Origin: Aegilops tauschii subsp. strangulata
Taxonomy: Eukaryota > Streptophyta > Magnoliopsida > Poales > Poaceae
Direction: 5' to 3'
Length of the DNA: 64,000 nucleotides
Assembly (NCBI RefSeq): GCF_002575655.3
Contig: NC_053035.3
Span: 502,726,601 to 502,790,600 of the forward strand
Shown here: piece by piece, positions 31,191 to 42,759 of the stretch
Layout: each line of letters begins with the position of its first letter
Position numbering within the stretch: position 1 is the first letter of the stretch
Notes under the pieces: generated by a model
Told to the model about the DNA's origin: nothing
The model's database searches: none
Seen by the model: the letters and a program-made list of their open reading frames with translations, nothing else
Translations under genes and position numbers: made by a program

Positions 31191-31769
31191 TGAGAGCGCA
31201 TGGCGGCGGCAACGGCTCGGCCGCTAGGTAGGCGGCCAGCATGGCTATGCCCGTGATCGGGAGGAAGAGGAGCATGGGGTGGACGTGAACGTCGGCAAGG
31301 ACCTTCAAGATCCGGTGGCGGACTGCCCCGGCGGCGCGAACGCCTCTTGCCAGGCTGCCTGCTAGGTGTTCGGTTAAATGCAAGGAGGCAGAGGAGGGTC
31401 TCCGGGAGCTCGACCATGGCGGAAAAAAGCCGTCCGGGCTGCTGCCAATCCAGTCGAGCACGTACGCGGCACGCGTGTACAGACTGCACGAGGTGGAGCG
31501 ACATAAGAGCTGCGTGGTCCAGTGGCGGCGCCGGTTGGCTGCCGGCGAGCCGAGCGGCGTCCATGGCGGGCAGGAGCTGCAGAGGAGGGCGGTGCGCCAT
31601 GTCCGAGGGCGGCGCAGGGTTCGGGCTGCGGGCGGACAAGTGCATACGGGCTATGGTGGCGCGTGGAGGAGGCGCCGGCGAGGAGCGCTGCCGTGTGCAA
31701 GTCAAAGCCCCTATCCACTTTTTTTTTCTTGTTTTTCTTCTTGCGGGGAGAAAAGCCCCTGTCCACTTA
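31191..31769. other. GC-rich flank left of the PIF/Harbinger element
   Basis: Open frames on both strands are long because of GC content, but none shows a domain. The last 90 bases (31676-31766) are a duplicate of sequence at 35996-36040 and form the left flank of the transposon insertion. GCCCCTATCCACTT and GCCCCTGTCCACTT form a local duplication here. Confidence 0.45.
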
Positions 31770-32304
31770 GAGCAACTCTAGCAGACCCCGCATCCGCCCC
31801 CAACCCGTAAAATAACCGCCAAAATGCGGGTACGGGCCGGAAAAGCCTGCCCGACCCCGCATCTCACCCCAGCCCGCAAAAATTTTTAGGGGGCGCGGCA
31901 AATTTCCGGCCCCAACCCGGGAAAACGCGGGTTTCCCCCTCGCGGCTGCGGTGCCCTGCATCACAGAGAAGCAGTTGGCGGGAGGGATTTCAGCCCGCGC
32001 TCTTTTCCCCCTTCCTTCCGCCGCCACCCGCCCTTGCTTCCGCCCGCCCGCCGCCGGCGATTCCGGCCATATCTGCGGGCGAAATCGCTCCGCGGGGCCG
32101 CCCCACACCCTCCCGCGCCGAGCCGCTGCACCGCCCCTCCGGATCCGGCGAGAAGAGTCGCCCCCCAGTCGCCGCCGCCGCTGGGATCGACCACCGCCGA
32201 GCGCACCACCCTCGTCGCCACCCGGGATCACTCGTCACCGGTTAGTCCCTTTTTTGTGATTTTCGCGAGCTGTGTAGTAGATTGACGCGCCGGCGTGCGT
32301 GTAG

Positions 32305-35069
32305 ATGGAGTTGACCCCGTGCGGGAAGTTTTTGCTATCCGATTCGTCCGATTCGGACGACTCGGATGTGGAGACCATGCTTGTGACCTTTCGGCAGCAA
32401 ATATTGGTCATGGCGCTTGCCGTGAAGGAGCATGAAGACGAGTATCGAAAGAGGTGGCGAGGATCTACTGTCGGGCGTCTGTGCATTCCGCGGAATCGCC
32501 ATCTTGGAAACGAGATGTTGATGCAAGATTATTTTTCGGAGAATCCTACATATCCTGCACACCTCTTCCGCAGAAGGTACCGAATGCGCCGATCATGGAC
32601 GGAGCCAGGAAATTTAGCCATTGGGTTCGCTCATTGACTTAGTGTAAGGATTTGCGATGAACTAATTAATTACAAAGTCCAGTTTTAGACCATCGAACGA
32701 CAGTAGTATATCACTCAAAGACAATATAACAAAAAGAAATATAATATCAACTATAGGGAACGTACCAGCTGGATAATTATAAAACCACTTTACGTATTGT
32801 AAAACGGAGTAGTGCCAAAATAACTTCATAGCTTCAAGTACCATTTCTCGTCCTCCTAAAAACATCTGAAAAAAATAGCGAATTTAAAATAAGCACCATC
32901 AAGCAAAAAAGCATGTAAAATCATCACATTAGTGTCCCTTTCAATTTTTCATCATCTAAAGAATATTTTTTGGATTTGTTTGGATTACTTACCACATATG
33001 TCATTTAAAGAATATTAAACACATAATCATTACTAATGGTAGAAAACATATCTTTTTCACATAGCAAATTAGACAATCAATTATAAACTAATAGTCCATT
33101 TTATTACACAATTTTTTTTATTTTACAACATACAAAGCTGAAAATAATCTTTCCACTGATATCGTGGCAACTGGCAATATCACATCACACTAGCTTTAGA
33201 AATCGATAGACCAGAGTATTGATAATTTCACATTAAATCTTCGTGGAGCATCCCCAATGATCCTCAACGGATAACTAAAATTAGGTGGTGACACGAAAGG
33301 TCCCCTGGTTAAGTATCTTCACCTAATTTCATTTTCTTCTTAGTGAGATCATCTAAATTATTTTCTCTGTGAATAGAAGGCTCTGAGAGATTGCTTGCAC
33401 TTTACCGGTGTCTAACTGGTGGCTCTGAACCATTATCTAAATGTGGCGATTGATTTATTTTTGAGAAATAATAGTCCATAGACCAGATTAAAGTTTATGA
33501 AAAAAGTAATAAAATGGATGTATCTAGCATACGGTTAATATAGGACGGAGAGAGTATATTATACTACTATAGGCTAGATTGGACATGCACAAGACGAATT
33601 GGGGAAGAAGATGTAGTGATGTGACCATGTACCTTGAATTTGGACTGTAGTTGCTTGCCCTAGCCGGCTTGCCGAGCGACGGCGATCGGTAGATGGGTGA
33701 AGGGAGCGGCGGAACGGAAGAGACGAGAGTCTGGCGATAGGGAGTAACCGATCGCGTCAATTCTATAGGCGTGCGGGGCGTGGTGGGCTATGTGCATACA
33801 TTGCATTCCATCCTGGATGGAATCGAGTAAATCTTGCGAGGGATTCAGCTTTAATACATTAGAATGGGCTAATCACGTTAAGAAGATTAATGGGCACAAA
33901 GACAATTAGCTTGCGGGCTTCTGGGCCTTTCGATGGGGTCGGCTTTGATTTTTTAATGGGCTCAAACCACTAAATACCTGTACATCTAGACGTGGCAGTC
34001 AAAAGAACCCTAAACCCTGAACCCAACGACTATACGCTGGCTCCGCCCTGGCGCCGATCCCTTTTTGTGAAAATTGTTGAAGCTTGCGAGGCAAATTGCC
34101 GGTATTTCACTCAGAGAAGGAGTGCCGCGGGCTTAAAGAGATTTAGTGCATATCAAAAAATCTCTGCACCTATGCGGGTGATTGCATATGGCGTTCCGGC
34201 TGACTATGTCGATGAGTATCTTCGCATTGGTGAAGATAGCACAATTGAGTCTGTACATAGATTTGCGAAAGTGATCGTCCATGTCTTTGGTCCCGAGTAT
34301 CTTCGGGCACCAAATGAAGATGACACAAAGAAATTGATGGCAGCTAATGAGAGGAGAGGTTGGCCTGGGATGCTAGGTAGCATTGATTGTATGCATTGGA
34401 ATTGGAAAAATTGCCCCAAGGCTTGGCAAGGAATGTATTGTGGCAAGTCTCGTGATGCAACAATTGTGCTAGAGGCCGTAGCATCCGAGGATTTATGGAT
34501 TTGGCATTGCTTTTTTGGTATGCCCGACACACTCAACGATATCAATGTGTTGCAACGCTCTTATTTGTTTGCTAGGCTTGCTAGTGGTGATGCTCCTGCT
34601 TGCAACTACACTATCAATGGACATGAATACACAAAGGGGTACTATCTTGCGGATAGTATATATCCTTCTTGATGCACATTGTCAAGAGCATCAAAGAACC
34701 CAAAACAAAAAAAAACAATGTGAATTTGCAAGGGTGCAAGAGGCAGCCCGAAAAGACATTGAAAGAGCATTCGGTGTTTTGCAATCTAGATTTGCCATTG
34801 CCCGAGGTCCTGCTCGTTTTTGGGATAAGAAAACCCTGAAGAACATCATGACTTGTTGTGTTATCCTGCACAATATGATTCTTGAAGATGAGAGAGGAAT
34901 GGACTTAGAATTCTTTTACGATAATGTGGGTAGCCGTGTCAAACCAGCTAGAGACCCAAACCGCATTAGAGCTTTTCTTCAGACATACAAGGAGATTGAA
35001 AATGCAGACACATACTTTCAACTTCAGGAAGATCTCATTGAGCACCATTGGCAAAGGGCTGGACAGTGA
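32305..35069 (+). pseudogene. PIF/Harbinger DDE transposase (ALP1-like), disrupted
   Basis: The 5' part starts at 32305 (MELTPCGKFLLSDSSDSDDS) and reaches LFRRRYRMRR at about 32593, where a hAT element is inserted. Coding resumes after the 8-bp duplication at 34051-34058 with LFVKIVEACEANCRYFTQRR. DDE_4-type residues are visible: first D in MLGSIDCMHW, second D in LNDINVL, E in DIERAFGVLQ. A stop at 34672 (after DSIYPS) replaces the usual Trp codon. A shift in the A-rich run near 34705-34720 moves the rest (CEFARVQEAARKDIERAFGV...EHHWQRAGQ) to another frame, ending at 35069. With three separate lesions the enzyme cannot be made; substitutions elsewhere are few. Confidence 0.9.
32594..34050. 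mobile_element. Non-autonomous hAT element inside the transposase gene, 1457 bp
   Basis: Flanked by the perfect 8-bp duplication GCGCCGAT (32586-32593 and 34051-34058). Ends are CATGGACGGAGCCAG on the left and CTGGCTCCGCCCTG on the right, the CAGNGGCGGAGCCAG type used by grass hAT elements. The left terminus carries a C-to-T-type change near its tip. The inside is AT-rich and non-coding. Confidence 0.9.
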
Positions 35070-35458
35070 CTAATTTTTGTATTCATTTGTATTTATATTC
35101 ATGACAAGTTTTGTATTGCATTATTTTAAGTTTGCTACGGTGATTTGAATAATTATTTGTAATGCGGATGATTATTGTTTTATGTTTGATTTGAATAATT
35201 CAGTTTGTTTTCAATTGTTGAATTATGTTGGATTTGAGATTTGCGGGCTAATGATTTGCGGGGATGCAGCGGTGCAAAGAGCAGAACCCGCATAGCCGAC
35301 CCGTAAAAAAGCATATTCCACGAATATACCTTTTTACGGATCCGTTTGAAGGGTCTGCATCTGTGCCAACCTGCGCCGGCCCGCAAAAGCTGTTTTGCGC
35401 CAATTGCATACGCGTTTTGCGGGCCGGCGTTTTGCGGGGTCTGCTAGAGTTGCTCTTA

Positions 35459-35618
35459 GGCCGCGCTTGGATGCGGCGTATTGCAATATGGAGGTGTGAA
35501 ATTTACAGGTGTATTATACCGGTCATGACTGATTTCCGGCCGGAAACCAAACAGACGGCCGGAGGTGTGTATTTTTTACAGGCGTATTCGAAAGAAACAC
35601 GCTAATCCAAACAGGGCC
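35459..35618. mobile_element. Tourist-like MITE, 160 bp, abutting the PIF/Harbinger element
   Basis: Starts GGCCGCGCTTGGATGCGGCG and ends CGCTAATCCAAACAGGGCC, inverted with mismatches. TTA flanks lie at 35456-35458 and 35619-35621. The left TTA is the same triplet that ends the large element, so the two share one target site. Confidence 0.78.
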
Positions 35619-35995
35619 TTAACAGTATAGTCAAACAGTGTGATATTCTGCGTCGAAAGCTATTAGTGTTTATGCAAATGTAGTGGTCTTATCTAAGGTT
35701 CACAAATGTGATGGTTTCTGCAATGTACTCTGATATGATATCTCTTAACACGACTGAACGACCGCCGTTGACCCTGAGAGAGCACACAATTCCTCTTCAT
35801 CCTACTCGTACGTAACATAGCGGGATTGAATTGTATCTGGCTACGTCTCAGTCTAGTCGATTGAGTGATATAGTATAAGAAAAAAAATGAAATATCTGAA
35901 AAGAATTATTTTGCATGAATTTTCATACAAGATCAAAGAAATATAGCATTGACTGAGATATAACAAAGGCAAAACTTAACAGTACAGTCAAACGG
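35619..35995. repeat. Right flank of the insertion site, locally duplicated sequence
   Basis: Begins TTAACAGTATAGTCAAACAG and continues with TTCTGCGTCGAAAGC and TTATCTAAGGTTCACAAATG. A block with GTGATGGTTTCTGCAATGTA and GAGAGCACACAATTC recurs at 37154-37265. No gene. Confidence 0.6.
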
Positions 35996-36063
35996 TGCCG
36001 CGAGGAGCGCTGCCGTGTGCAAGCCAGAGCCCCTGTCCACTTAACAGTATAGTCAAACAGTAT
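35996..36063. repeat. Paralogous empty site of the PIF/Tourist insertion
   Basis: CGAGGAGCGCTGCCGTGTGC, AAGCCAGAGCCCCTGTCCAC, TTA, ACAGTATAGTCAAACAGTAT joins in one piece the sequences that flank the transposon pair on the left (to 31766) and on the right (from 35622). It carries a single TTA and no element. Confidence 0.85.
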
Positions 36064-37319
36064 GACATTTCACTGCCATGTCAGCACTTACAAATAGGTC
36101 CCATCCATTAGATTCTGCGTCGATCGCTATTTATCCAAAAGATTACTAAATACCTGGTGGTTTTGGTTGTTTTATCTAAGGTTTACAAATAGGGCAGTAC
36201 TGGGCGTCGGCGCACCGGTCGCGTACGCACGATATGAGCAGTTTCAGTCGCACGATGGTCCCTCTTCCCCAACTGCTTTGTTCGTAAAAAGAGAAGAAAA
36301 GGCCACGGCGGCTATCATCTCAGGCAACCATGATCCTACCCGGACGCCAGCCAGCTCGCCGGTCGTCCTCGCCCGATTGCCTCGCTGCCGGGCGCCACCT
36401 TGCCGCCGGCTGTAGCCCTCAGCATTGCCGCTCCACATATGGTTGAACCTTTTTCTCGCACGGTTGAAGCTTTTGTACACGCAGGTTGAAGCTTTTTTCC
36501 AAACGTCGACACCGGTTGTAGCAAACTTGGTGCCGGTGGTAGCACGGCAAAAATGCAGGTTGTAGCAAAACTGGACGCTGGTTGCAGCTCCTTGATCGTA
36601 GGGTGCAGCTGTCTGCCATCGCCGGGCACAAGTTTGTCGTCGCCGGCCACCGAACTACACCGCAGAAGATTGTAGCAAATAGTGACGCCGGTTGTAGCAA
36701 AACAATGATATAGTTGTATAAAAAAAATCAGTTGTGGTTCCAGCTCGCTTGACGGTTGCAGCAAAAAACGCATGCGGTTCCAGCTCTGGCATCGGCCAGT
36801 TGAAGCAAAAAAGTATGTTGGTTCCGGCATCACCTCCGTGAGTCTGGCACCACCGCGCGCCGCTGGTAGCTGCATCCGTCCATCACCATTGTAGCACCGC
36901 CCAGATGTCGTTGCAGCTCGTGTGTGCCCCCGAGAAGTGCGGGTTGCCTTCAAAGCGGAGGAAAGAAGAGGAAAATATTGTGCAGGGAGGGGATGTATCT
37001 GGAGGTAGGGGACGAAGGGTGTGCGGTTGAGAGGATAAGGCGCGGTCCGCATTGGGCCGCACCAAAACACGTGTCTCGCGCGGGCACTTGATACCAGCGT
37101 GGCTCGCGTCCGCCCAAGCGCTTCGGCCGGCGTGTAGAAACGAAGCGTTTTCCTTACAAATGTGATGGTTTTCTGCAATTTACGCTAATATCTCCTAACA
37201 CGATCAAGCGAACCCAGTTGACTATGAGAAAGCACACAATTCATCTTCTCCTAACACGATCATGCAACAATGAAGAAAATTACATGGATAAATATGTTAG
37301 GTAGCATTTCACATCAAAA
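36064..37319. repeat. Repeat-rich DNA with degenerate GGTTGTAGCAAA motif
   Basis: Between 36420 and 36900 the motif GGTTGTAGCAAA or GGTTGCAGCTC recurs about every 20-40 bases. This keeps a 280-codon minus-strand frame open by composition. No protein domain is visible. 37154-37265 repeats sequence from 35700-35800. Confidence 0.55.
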
Positions 37320-40143
37320 TTTTGTTTTTATCATTTACCTACTCGAGGACGAGCAGGAATTAAGCTTGGGGATGCTTGATACGTCTCCAACGTATCTATA
37401 ATTTTTGATTGTTCCATGCTATTATATTATCTGTTTTGGATGTTTTATATGCATTAATATGCTATTTTATATTATTTTTGGACTAACTTATTAACCTAGA
37501 GTCCAGTGCCAGTTTCTGTTTTTCCTTGTTTTTGAGCTTTGCAGAAAAGTAATACCAAGCGGAGTCCAAATGGAATAAAACCTTCGCGATGATTTTTCTT
37601 GGACCATAAGACACCCAGGAGACTTGGGGTGCAAGTCAGAAGAGCGACGAGGCGGCCACAAGGGTGGAGGGCGCGCCCCCTACCTTGTGGGCCCCTCGGT
37701 GACCCCCTGACCTAGATATTCCTCCTATATATTCACATATATTCCCAACACGCCCGGTCCTGAGACTTCGGGGGCCCGGGGCAAGATAACAAAAGGGGCC
37801 CTAAGGGCACATAAATATTTTTTATATATTTCACTTGCAAATAAATACTCATTTCACTATTATTTATGTTGCCTTGTCATCTCAACTATAAAAAAACCGG
37901 GGTCATAATCATTCACATAAAAGTTAGTTGCTCTTGTCAATCGGTACTTATATTTTGTAATTAGGTGAATAGTAACACCTCCGTGCCAGCTCAAATTTTT
38001 GTCACCTTATAATTTTTCGCTAAGTTGTTCTTCAACGGTAACTAAAGCTAATTCCTCGAAACCCTACCAGAAGTACTTTGTTTATTTCCGAGGTAAGCAG
38101 TAGAAGTATTTTTCTGGGACTCGATCAACTCATATTCATGTTCCTTTTTTTATAATTGTCATATGGATACTACAATCTTACTAAATTAATAGCATTCTTG
38201 CTAATTAGCACACAAACATATGATGCAAGAAATAAAGTACATTGCTAATTAAAAAATGCTAAGAAAGATGCATGGAACAAGGTACCTGGATGACTAGAAA
38301 TTAGAAACAGCAAGCTTTTGCTGCTGCTTACAAGTCACGAACAGAAATCCAAGTTTCCCTTTTCAATTCCCAACAATACAAGAAATTGGAGTGAGAGAGA
38401 TATATATATGTACGAGTATAACTACACGAATCAAACAATCTGGCAAGACTAAGTAAAAAGAAGAGGATGTTGATGGAATCTTGAAAATCACATTACCTCC
38501 CTCCACTAATCGCGTCCAGCAGCCGAAAATCACAATTAAACGACGCGGGTGACATGCCGTTGAGCATTGGCATGGCTGGTTCGTTGCCAATTTTTTTGAA
38601 ACAGAAGTAGAAAGGCGAGAAGACCACGCGCTGCGGCAAGGCCAGCATTAATCGATGCGCTAATATTTTTCCCTTTTTGAGAATCAGTCTGTAACATTGG
38701 AAATAATTCTTTCGTAAATATCACATACCTAAAAGTCAGTCGATCTGTTACATGGGAGATAATTACTTACCTTTTTTTTTGAGAGTCAGTCGATCAGTTA
38801 ACATAGGAAAGAATTCTTTCCTAAAAAATACAATTATTTCTTTCCTAAACATCACAGACGTAAGGAAACCAAGTCATCGGGGGCCCTTTCTACTCGGGGG
38901 CCCGGGGCGGCCGCCCCCTCTGCCCCCCCCTCAGGGCCGGCCCTGATTCCCAAACCACCAGAAGCATCCACGAAAACACTTTTTCACCGCCGCAACCTTC
39001 TGTCCTGTGAGATCCCATCTTGAGGCCTTTTTCGGCATCCTGCCGGAGGGGGATTCGATCAGTACAGAGGGCTTCTACATACTCTATTGCCCTTCCGATG
39101 AAGTGTGAGTAGTTTACCTCAGATCTACGGGTCCATAGCTAGTAGCTAGATGGCTTCTTCTCTCTTTGATTCTCAATACCATGTTCTCCTCGATGTCCTT
39201 GAAGATCTATCCGATGTAATCTTTTTTTGCGGTGTGTTTGTCAAGATCTGATGAATTGGATTTATGATCAGCTTATCTATGAATATTATTTGAATCTTTT
39301 CTGAATTCTTTTATGCATGATTTGATATCTTTGTAATTCTCTTCGAACTATCGGTTTGGTTTGGCCAACTAGATTGGTTTTTCTTGCAATGGAAGAAGTT
39401 CTTAGCTTTGGGTTCAATCTTGCGGTGTCCTCACCCAGTGACAGTAGGGATAGCGAGACACGTATTGTATTGTTGCCATCGAGGATAAAAAGATAAGGTT
39501 TACACCATATTGCTTGAGTTTATTCCTCCATATCATGTCATCTTACTTAAAGCGTTACTCTGTTCGTCATGAAATTAATACTCTAGATGCAGGCAGGAGT
39601 CGGTCGATGTGTGGAGTAATAATAGTAGATGCAGGCAGGAGTCGGTCTACTTGACACGGACGTGATGCCCATATTTCATAATCATTGTCTTAGATATCAT
39701 CATAACTTTGCGCTTTTCTATCAATTGCTCGACAGTAATTTGTTCACCCACCATATTATTTGCTATCTTGAGAGAAGCCTCTAGTGAAACCTATGGCCCC
39801 CGGGTCTATTTTCCATCATATAAGTTTCCGATCTACTATTTTGTAATCTTTTACTTTCCGATCTATAAACAAAAAAACCCAAAAATATTTACTTTATATT
39901 TTATTTAATTTTATCTATCTCTATCAGATCTCACTTTTGAAAGTGACTGTGAAGGAATTGACAACCCCTTTATCGCGTTGGGTGCAAGTGTTTGATTGTT
40001 TGTGCAGGTATTCAGTGATTTGTGCGTTGTTTCCTACTGAATTGATTCTTTGGTTCTCTAACTGAGGGAAATACTTATCTCTACTTTGCTGCATCACCCT
40101 TTCCTCTTCAAGGAAAAAACCAACGCAAGCTCAAGAAGTAGCA
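37320..40143 (+). mobile_element. 3' end of a Ty3/gypsy element: polypurine tract and LTR, split by a hAT
   Basis: A short internal remnant (CTCGAGGACGAGCAGGAATT, AAGCTTGGGGATGCT) precedes an LTR that starts TGATACGTCTCCAACGTATC at 37377 and ends TCAAGAAGTAGCA at 40143. This arrangement is typical of Triticeae gypsy families. Removing the hAT insertion (37749-38945 plus one 8-bp duplication) leaves an LTR of about 1.56 kb. No primer-binding site follows, so this is the 3' LTR of an element otherwise lost on its left. The family name is not certain. Confidence 0.8.
37749..38945. mobile_element. Non-autonomous hAT element within the gypsy LTR, 1197 bp
   Basis: Perfect 8-bp duplication ATTCCCAA at 37741-37748 and 38946-38953. 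Ends are CACGCCCGGTCCTGAG and CTCAGGGCCGGCCCTG, followed inward by GGGGGCCCGGGGC on both sides. The inside is non-coding. It belongs to a different terminal type from the hAT elements at 32594 and 48625. Confidence 0.9.
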
Positions 40144-42020
40144 ATCTTGAACATGTAATCTAATCATGGCATGAATACTAAGATACGAGTGATTCAAGGC
40201 AATTATCTATCAATTTGATATCGAAAGAATAATACAAGACATGCATGTAATTCATCATTGCCTTTCATAATAATGGAGCTAAAGGAAACAACCTCTATAC
40301 ACTTAATTGTGGTAAGCATGACACACTCAGTCTTCCCTACATAAAGTATAAATCATGAGCAGCTTGGTGTCAAACCAGGCAATTGCATCATACTTCTAAC
40401 GCGCTTCAGCATTTTCAGTTTCACTCAATACATGTGAGCCATGGATATAGCACTATGGGTGCAATAGAATGCGGTGGTAGGATCAATAGGAGAAGGAAGA
40501 AAGTCTCGCATTAACTAGGCGGATCAACAGGCTATGGAGATGCCCATCAATCGATATCAATGCGAGGAGTAGGGATTGCCAAGCAACAAATGCATTAGAG
40601 CTATAAGTGTATGAAAGCTCACAAATGAAACTAAGTGGGCGTGCATCCAACTTGCTTGCTCATGAAGACCTCAGGCATTTTGAGGAAGCCCATCATCGGA
40701 ATATACAAGCCAAGTTCTATAATGAAAAATTCCCACTAGTATATGGAAGTGATAACTCAAGAGACTCTCTATATGAAGAACATGGTGCTACTCTGAAGCA
40801 CAACTGTGGTAAAAGGATAGTAGCATTGCCCCTTCCCTCCTTTTCTCTCATTTTTTTATTTTCGGCTCTTTGGCCTCTTTTTTATTTTGGGATTTTTGTC
40901 CTCTTTTTTTATTTTGGGCTCTTTGGTTTCTTTTTATTTTATTTTTAAGTCCGGAGTCTCAACCCAACTTGTGAGGGAGATTTACTTACAACTCGATAAA
41001 ACTAATACATGATGACTATATGAATGCCTTTGGCAGTGTACCAGGATGTGCAATGATCTAGCATAGCAAAGGTATCAAAACAGATAAGCCATGAAAATAT
41101 CATGCTAGCTATCTTACGATCATGCAAAGCAATATGACAATGAACGCTCAAGTCATGTATATGATGATGATGGAAGTTGCATGGCAATATATCTCAGAAT
41201 GGCTATGGAAATGCCATGATAGGTAGGTATGGTGGTTGATTTGAGGAAGGTATAAGGAGAGTTTATGCACCGACGAAAGTTGCGTGACACGAGAGATGCT
41301 AGCAATGGTGGAAGGGTGAGAGTACGTGCGTATAATCCATGGACTCAACATTAGTCATAAAGAACTCATATACTTATTGTGAAAGTTTTATTAGCCCTCG
41401 AAGCAAAGTACTACTCGCATGACCGTAGGGGGGAGGTTGGTAGGAGTTAACTATCGTGCACCCCGATTCAAACAGCACAAAAGGATTTCAATCAAGGATA
41501 AATCATGCTCCGACCTCACCGCTAATGTCAGCGGCCACCACTTTACATGCGTGAGGATGTACTTGCCTAAATACTTAATTCCCTTAACAACATTATTAAT
41601 ACTCAACTTTGACTCATAAATAACATTGAACTTATTACCTTCTTGCTAGCCCAGTGTAGCACTTACCGCAATGTTGTCCGTCTCATACACCACCTCAAAC
41701 GGTTGATCCCAATTTGGAGGCCTGATGACAGGAGCCATGATCAAAGTCCGCTTCAGCCTTTTAAGGTTGTCTTCCATTCCTCATTGGACACAAAAGGGAT
41801 GCTCTTCTAGAAGAGGTTAGCCAAAGGTTTTGAAATACTGGAGAAAATTATAATAAAGCGTCTATAAAAGCCAGCATGCCCAAGAAAACTCGGTATCCCT
41901 TTTATGTCTCTTGGGTACGGTAACTTTTCTATTGCAACTATCTTTGCTTTATCTACATCGATATCCTTTTTGGATACCTTATTTCCCAAAGTAATTCCTT
42001 CGTTCATCATGAAGTGACCG
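40144..42020 (-). mobile_element. Minus-strand Ty3/gypsy remnant with RT/RNase H fragment
   Basis: 41650-42012 on the minus strand encodes GITLGNKVSKKDIDVDKAKI with IPSFLGHAGFYRRFI (end of reverse transcriptase) and, after a stop and shift, MAPVIRPPNWDQPFEVVYET (start of RNase H). The FYRRFI motif is diagnostic of gypsy RT. The adjoining 40144-41640 is non-coding, AT-rich and resembles the long 3' spacer of such elements; it includes low-complexity TTTATTTTGGG repeats at 40850-40950. Heavily decayed. Confidence 0.65.
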
Positions 42021-42759
42021 AGGGTTTTACCCAGGTCTGGGCCTCCGGAGAGTAATACCCTACATCTTGCTTATTTCTGTTATTCATGTTGGAGGGTACC
42101 TTGTGCGAGGGGCTTACAATGGTGTATGAGATTGCTACTGAGAATTTCTATCTGAGAGCATATGGGGACAAGATCCCCCTAGCCTCCCCTTATATACACG
42201 ATGGAGGCTATGGTTTATAGGTAGGAAGATGCTATCTTGATCGTCGCCGACCTAGGCTTGGAGAGCAAGAAGGTCTATGGCATCCTCCCTAGGGTTTCCT
42301 CCGATCCCTGGGCCTCGTGGGCCCTGGGCAAGCCTGCTATCGGGTTCCCTTTGGTGAGCCACCCCTAGTGTATGACACTGTTACCAGTTGCATGGATCAT
42401 CATCTCACGGGGACTTGCATTGGTCTAGAATCTTCAATAATGATAACTGGTGATCATACATTCTAGATCTCTGTTCCATGATATTTAACATACTAGACAC
42501 TCTCTCACACACAAACAAGCAAAGAGAGGGAGGGAGAGAGAGTATAATATATAAACAATGCAAATATCACAAATTAACGAACAAAAGCATAGAGTTTTAT
42601 CTTTTTGAATATTTTCGCATGAATATGGTTTAATGTAAGACATTTTAAAGTGTTAATGTTTAGAAAAGAAAAGAAAAAGAAAAAATTAATCATTTAAATT
42701 TTTTCAATTTATCCTAGATGTAATTATCAATAAGTATAGAAGTTTTGTACAAACTGTAC
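42021..42759. other. Probable LTR fragment and AT-rich DNA
   Basis: 42021-42380 has LTR-like phrases: GGGTTTTACCCAGGTCTGGG, GAGTAATACCCTACATC, CCCCTTATATACACGATGGA (TATA-like), GGGCCTCGTGGGCCCTGGGC. I could not place both ends. 42420-42759 is AT-rich with a GA-rich tract near 42520. Confidence 0.4.

Larger units (their letters stand above)
31770..35455 (+). mobile_element. PIF/Harbinger transposon, 3686 bp including a nested hAT
   Basis: Terminal inverted repeats GAGCAACTCTAGCAGACCCC on the left and GGGGTCTGCTAGAGTTGCTC on the right are perfect over 20 bases. TTA duplications lie at 31767-31769 and 35456-35458. Inside lies one transposase-type gene (32305-35069) broken by a hAT insertion and by later mutations. 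Without the hAT and its duplication the element would be about 2.2 kb. Subterminal sequence is rich in GCGGG motifs. It could still be mobilised in trans because its ends are perfect. Confidence 0.93.

Noticed and set aside
36336..37178. 280-codon minus-strand frame
   Set aside because: Kept open by the degenerate GGTTGTAGCAAA repeats; no recognisable motif and strongly repetitive composition.
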